Below are positions 6,370 to 6,800 of a stretch of 6,800 nt of DNA, in pieces (position 1 is the stretch's first letter; every line of letters begins with the position of its first letter). The notes beneath the pieces are model-generated. The model saw only the letters and a list, made by a program, of their open reading frames with translations, was not told the DNA's origin and ran no database searches. Made by a program: the position numbers and the translations under genes. Source of the DNA: Lentisphaeria bacterium. GTDB taxonomy: Bacteria; Verrucomicrobiota; Lentisphaeria; Victivallales; Victivallaceae. The stretch covers positions 1-6,800 of the forward strand of contig CAAGED010000026.1 in the NCBI GenBank assembly GCA_900768505.1, given 5' to 3'.

Positions 6370-6409
6370 AAAATTGGAACTTATCAAGTTCTTGATAAAT
6401 TCCATTTTT
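6370..6409. promoter_or_regulatory. Long inverted repeat with 18-bp core palindrome, operator or terminator
   Basis: The core TTATCAAG-TT-CTTGATAA (6381-6398) has perfect 8-base arms. The symmetry extends outward through GGAA/TTCC (6376-6379, 6400-6403) and A/T pairs to 6370 and 6409, with two mismatches in 18 positions. It sits 51 bases upstream of the flavin reductase start, in the gap shared with the possible small ORF on the plus strand. A 2-base centre and half-sites repeated next door favour an operator. On the plus strand the T-runs after it (6405-6409 and 6414-6422) also allow a terminator. A TTGATA (minus 6397-6392) could be a -35 box, though its best -10 partner is spaced 15 bases rather than 17. 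Confidence 0.45.
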
Positions 6410-6468
6410 GTAAATTTTTTTTAAAGGGTAAGGGAGCTACGAACCTCCAGTTATTTAGAGGAGTAATT

Positions 6469-6564
6469 ATGAAGAGGAGAAAATTGCGTATAGGACCAAA
6501 GATTCGCACATCTCCCAAACCCACAACAAATATAGTACAATTTCAATTAAAATGCAACCCCTGA
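6469..6564 (+). CDS. Possible small basic ORF, 31 residues, unknown function
   Basis: A very strong Shine-Dalgarno, AGAGGAG (6457-6463), sits 5 bases before an ATG that opens 31 codons: MKRRKLRIGPKIRTSPKPTT, then NIVQFQLKCNP and TGA. The peptide is strongly basic at its N-terminus, has one Cys near the end and shows no membrane segment or domain I recognise. CCTCC (6444-6448), just upstream, can pair either with GGAG at 6433-6436 or with GGAG in the Shine-Dalgarno, so initiation might be switchable; the helices are only 4 bp. It is divergent from the flavin reductase gene across a 139-base gap. It may be a real micropeptide, a leader peptide or chance. Its ribosome binding site is the best evidence. 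Confidence 0.35.
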   Translation: MKRRKLRIGPKIRTSPKPTTNIVQFQLKCNP

Positions 6565-6668
6565 AATGAATATTTTAAAGATTATTTTAAAAATATCCTA
6601 TTTTTTCTATTTTTTTTTAAATAACGAAAAGGGTAAAACTTTTTTAGTCTGCTTTTTTTTGATTATTC

Positions 6669-6690
6669 CTAGTTAGTTCTTATTAACTAG
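6669..6690. repeat. Inverted repeat CTAGTTA...TAACTAG
   Basis: Perfect 7-base arms (6669-6675 and 6684-6690) can extend by one G-U and one A-U pair to a 9-bp stem with a 4-base loop. No T-run follows on the plus strand. Its purpose is unknown; it lies 21 bases left of the larger hairpin. Confidence 0.35.
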
Positions 6691-6711
6691 TCGCTTATGC
6701 AAAAGCTAGAT

Positions 6712-6755
6712 GCGAGAAGGAAAAACCTTTTGAGGAAAGGTTCTTTCCTTCTCGC
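6712..6755. repeat. 19-bp purine/pyrimidine hairpin, possible dispersed repeat or terminator
   Basis: GCGAGAAGGAAA (6712-6723) is a perfect reverse complement of TTTCCTTCTCGC (6744-6755). Inside it, A6724-T6742 and ACCTTT/AAAGGT (6725-6730 and 6736-6741) extend the stem to 19 bp, with a single bulged C (6743) and the loop TGAGG. The left arm is nearly all purine. AAACCTTTTGAG within the hairpin recurs as AAACCTTTTTGAG at 6768-6780. The stem is far longer than a usual terminator and lacks a clean T-run on either side. A mobile hairpin repeat or the 3' structure of a gene beyond the window are plausible. Confidence 0.55.
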
Positions 6756-6800
6756 GCTCTTCCTTTTCCAAACCTTTTTGAGCCGCTTTGATTCAATTGG

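Larger units (their letters stand above)
6565..6800. other. AT-rich region with homopolymer runs and hairpins, no gene recognised
   Basis: After the small ORF an A/T hairpin (ATATTTTAA at 6570-6578 against TTaAAAATAT at 6587-6596) is followed by T-rich tracts at 6601-6618 and could end its transcript. Further T-runs lie at 6640-6660. Then come two hairpins, annotated separately (6669-6690 and 6712-6755), and a pyrimidine-rich tail. On the minus strand one frame is open from the right edge to a TAG at 6689-6687 (37 codons). It could be the tail of a gene outside the window, but its codons include the hairpin itself and it has no recognisable motif. Confidence 0.5.

Noticed and set aside
6432..6471. 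Possible preQ1-like or other riboswitch before the small ORF
   Set aside because: The GGAG/CCTCC/GGAG pairings are only 4 bp and I could not match the conserved core of any riboswitch class.
6687..6800. Minus-strand open frame of 37 codons running in from the right edge
   Set aside because: No motif, and the coding would consist largely of the hairpin arms; without the sequence beyond the window it cannot be told from chance.
1..6800. CRISPR array, tRNA or rRNA genes
   Set aside because: No regularly spaced repeats and no tRNA cloverleaf or rRNA core sequence were seen on either strand.

Overview
The window is a piece of a bacterial chromosome. It carries a nucleotide-sugar (surface polysaccharide) locus on the left and two metabolic genes on the right. 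The coding part has moderate GC, tight ATGA-overlapping genes and clear Shine-Dalgarno sites. The flanks, especially after about 6330, are visibly AT-rich. No rRNA or tRNA gene is present to fix the taxonomy. The style (IS5-type transposase, short-form Ugd, flavoredoxin-like protein, hairpin-rich spacers) would fit an anaerobic, gut-type Gram-negative lineage such as Lentisphaerota or other PVC bacteria, but that is only a guess.

Left edge (1-990): the minus strand carries the first ~42 codons of an IS5-type transposase running out of the window, preceded by an AT-rich leader. Immediately to its right, on the plus strand, lies only the C-terminal half of UDP-glucose 6-dehydrogenase (ugd). The NAD-binding half is absent, so the simplest reading is that an insertion sequence disrupted ugd. 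The stretch 991-1491 has no convincing gene; it holds one perfect 18-nt inverted repeat.

Centre (1492-4200): a good sigma70-like promoter (TTGAAA-N17-TATATT) drives rfbB-rfbA-rfbC. The three genes are joined by two 4-nt ATGA overlaps and followed by a hairpin plus T-run that may be their terminator. RfbA makes dTDP-glucose, RfbB dehydrates it to the 4-keto-6-deoxy sugar, and RfbC epimerises it. The last enzyme for dTDP-L-rhamnose, RfbD, is not in the window, so it must be encoded elsewhere if rhamnose is the product.

Right (4201-6800): two minus-strand genes follow, convergent with rfb. One encodes an acetyl-CoA hydrolase/4-hydroxybutyrate CoA-transferase family enzyme; upstream of it is a flavoredoxin-like flavin reductase family protein. 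The stop-codon region of the CoA-transferase gene is repeated imperfectly 77 bp downstream of itself. Upstream of the flavin reductase gene are two palindromes sharing TTATCA/TGATAA half-sites, which look like regulator sites. Beyond them lie a possible 31-codon basic ORF with a strong Shine-Dalgarno and two hairpins, one with a 19-bp stem. I see no CRISPR array and no clear undescribed multi-gene system. The least explained part is the AT-rich right end.
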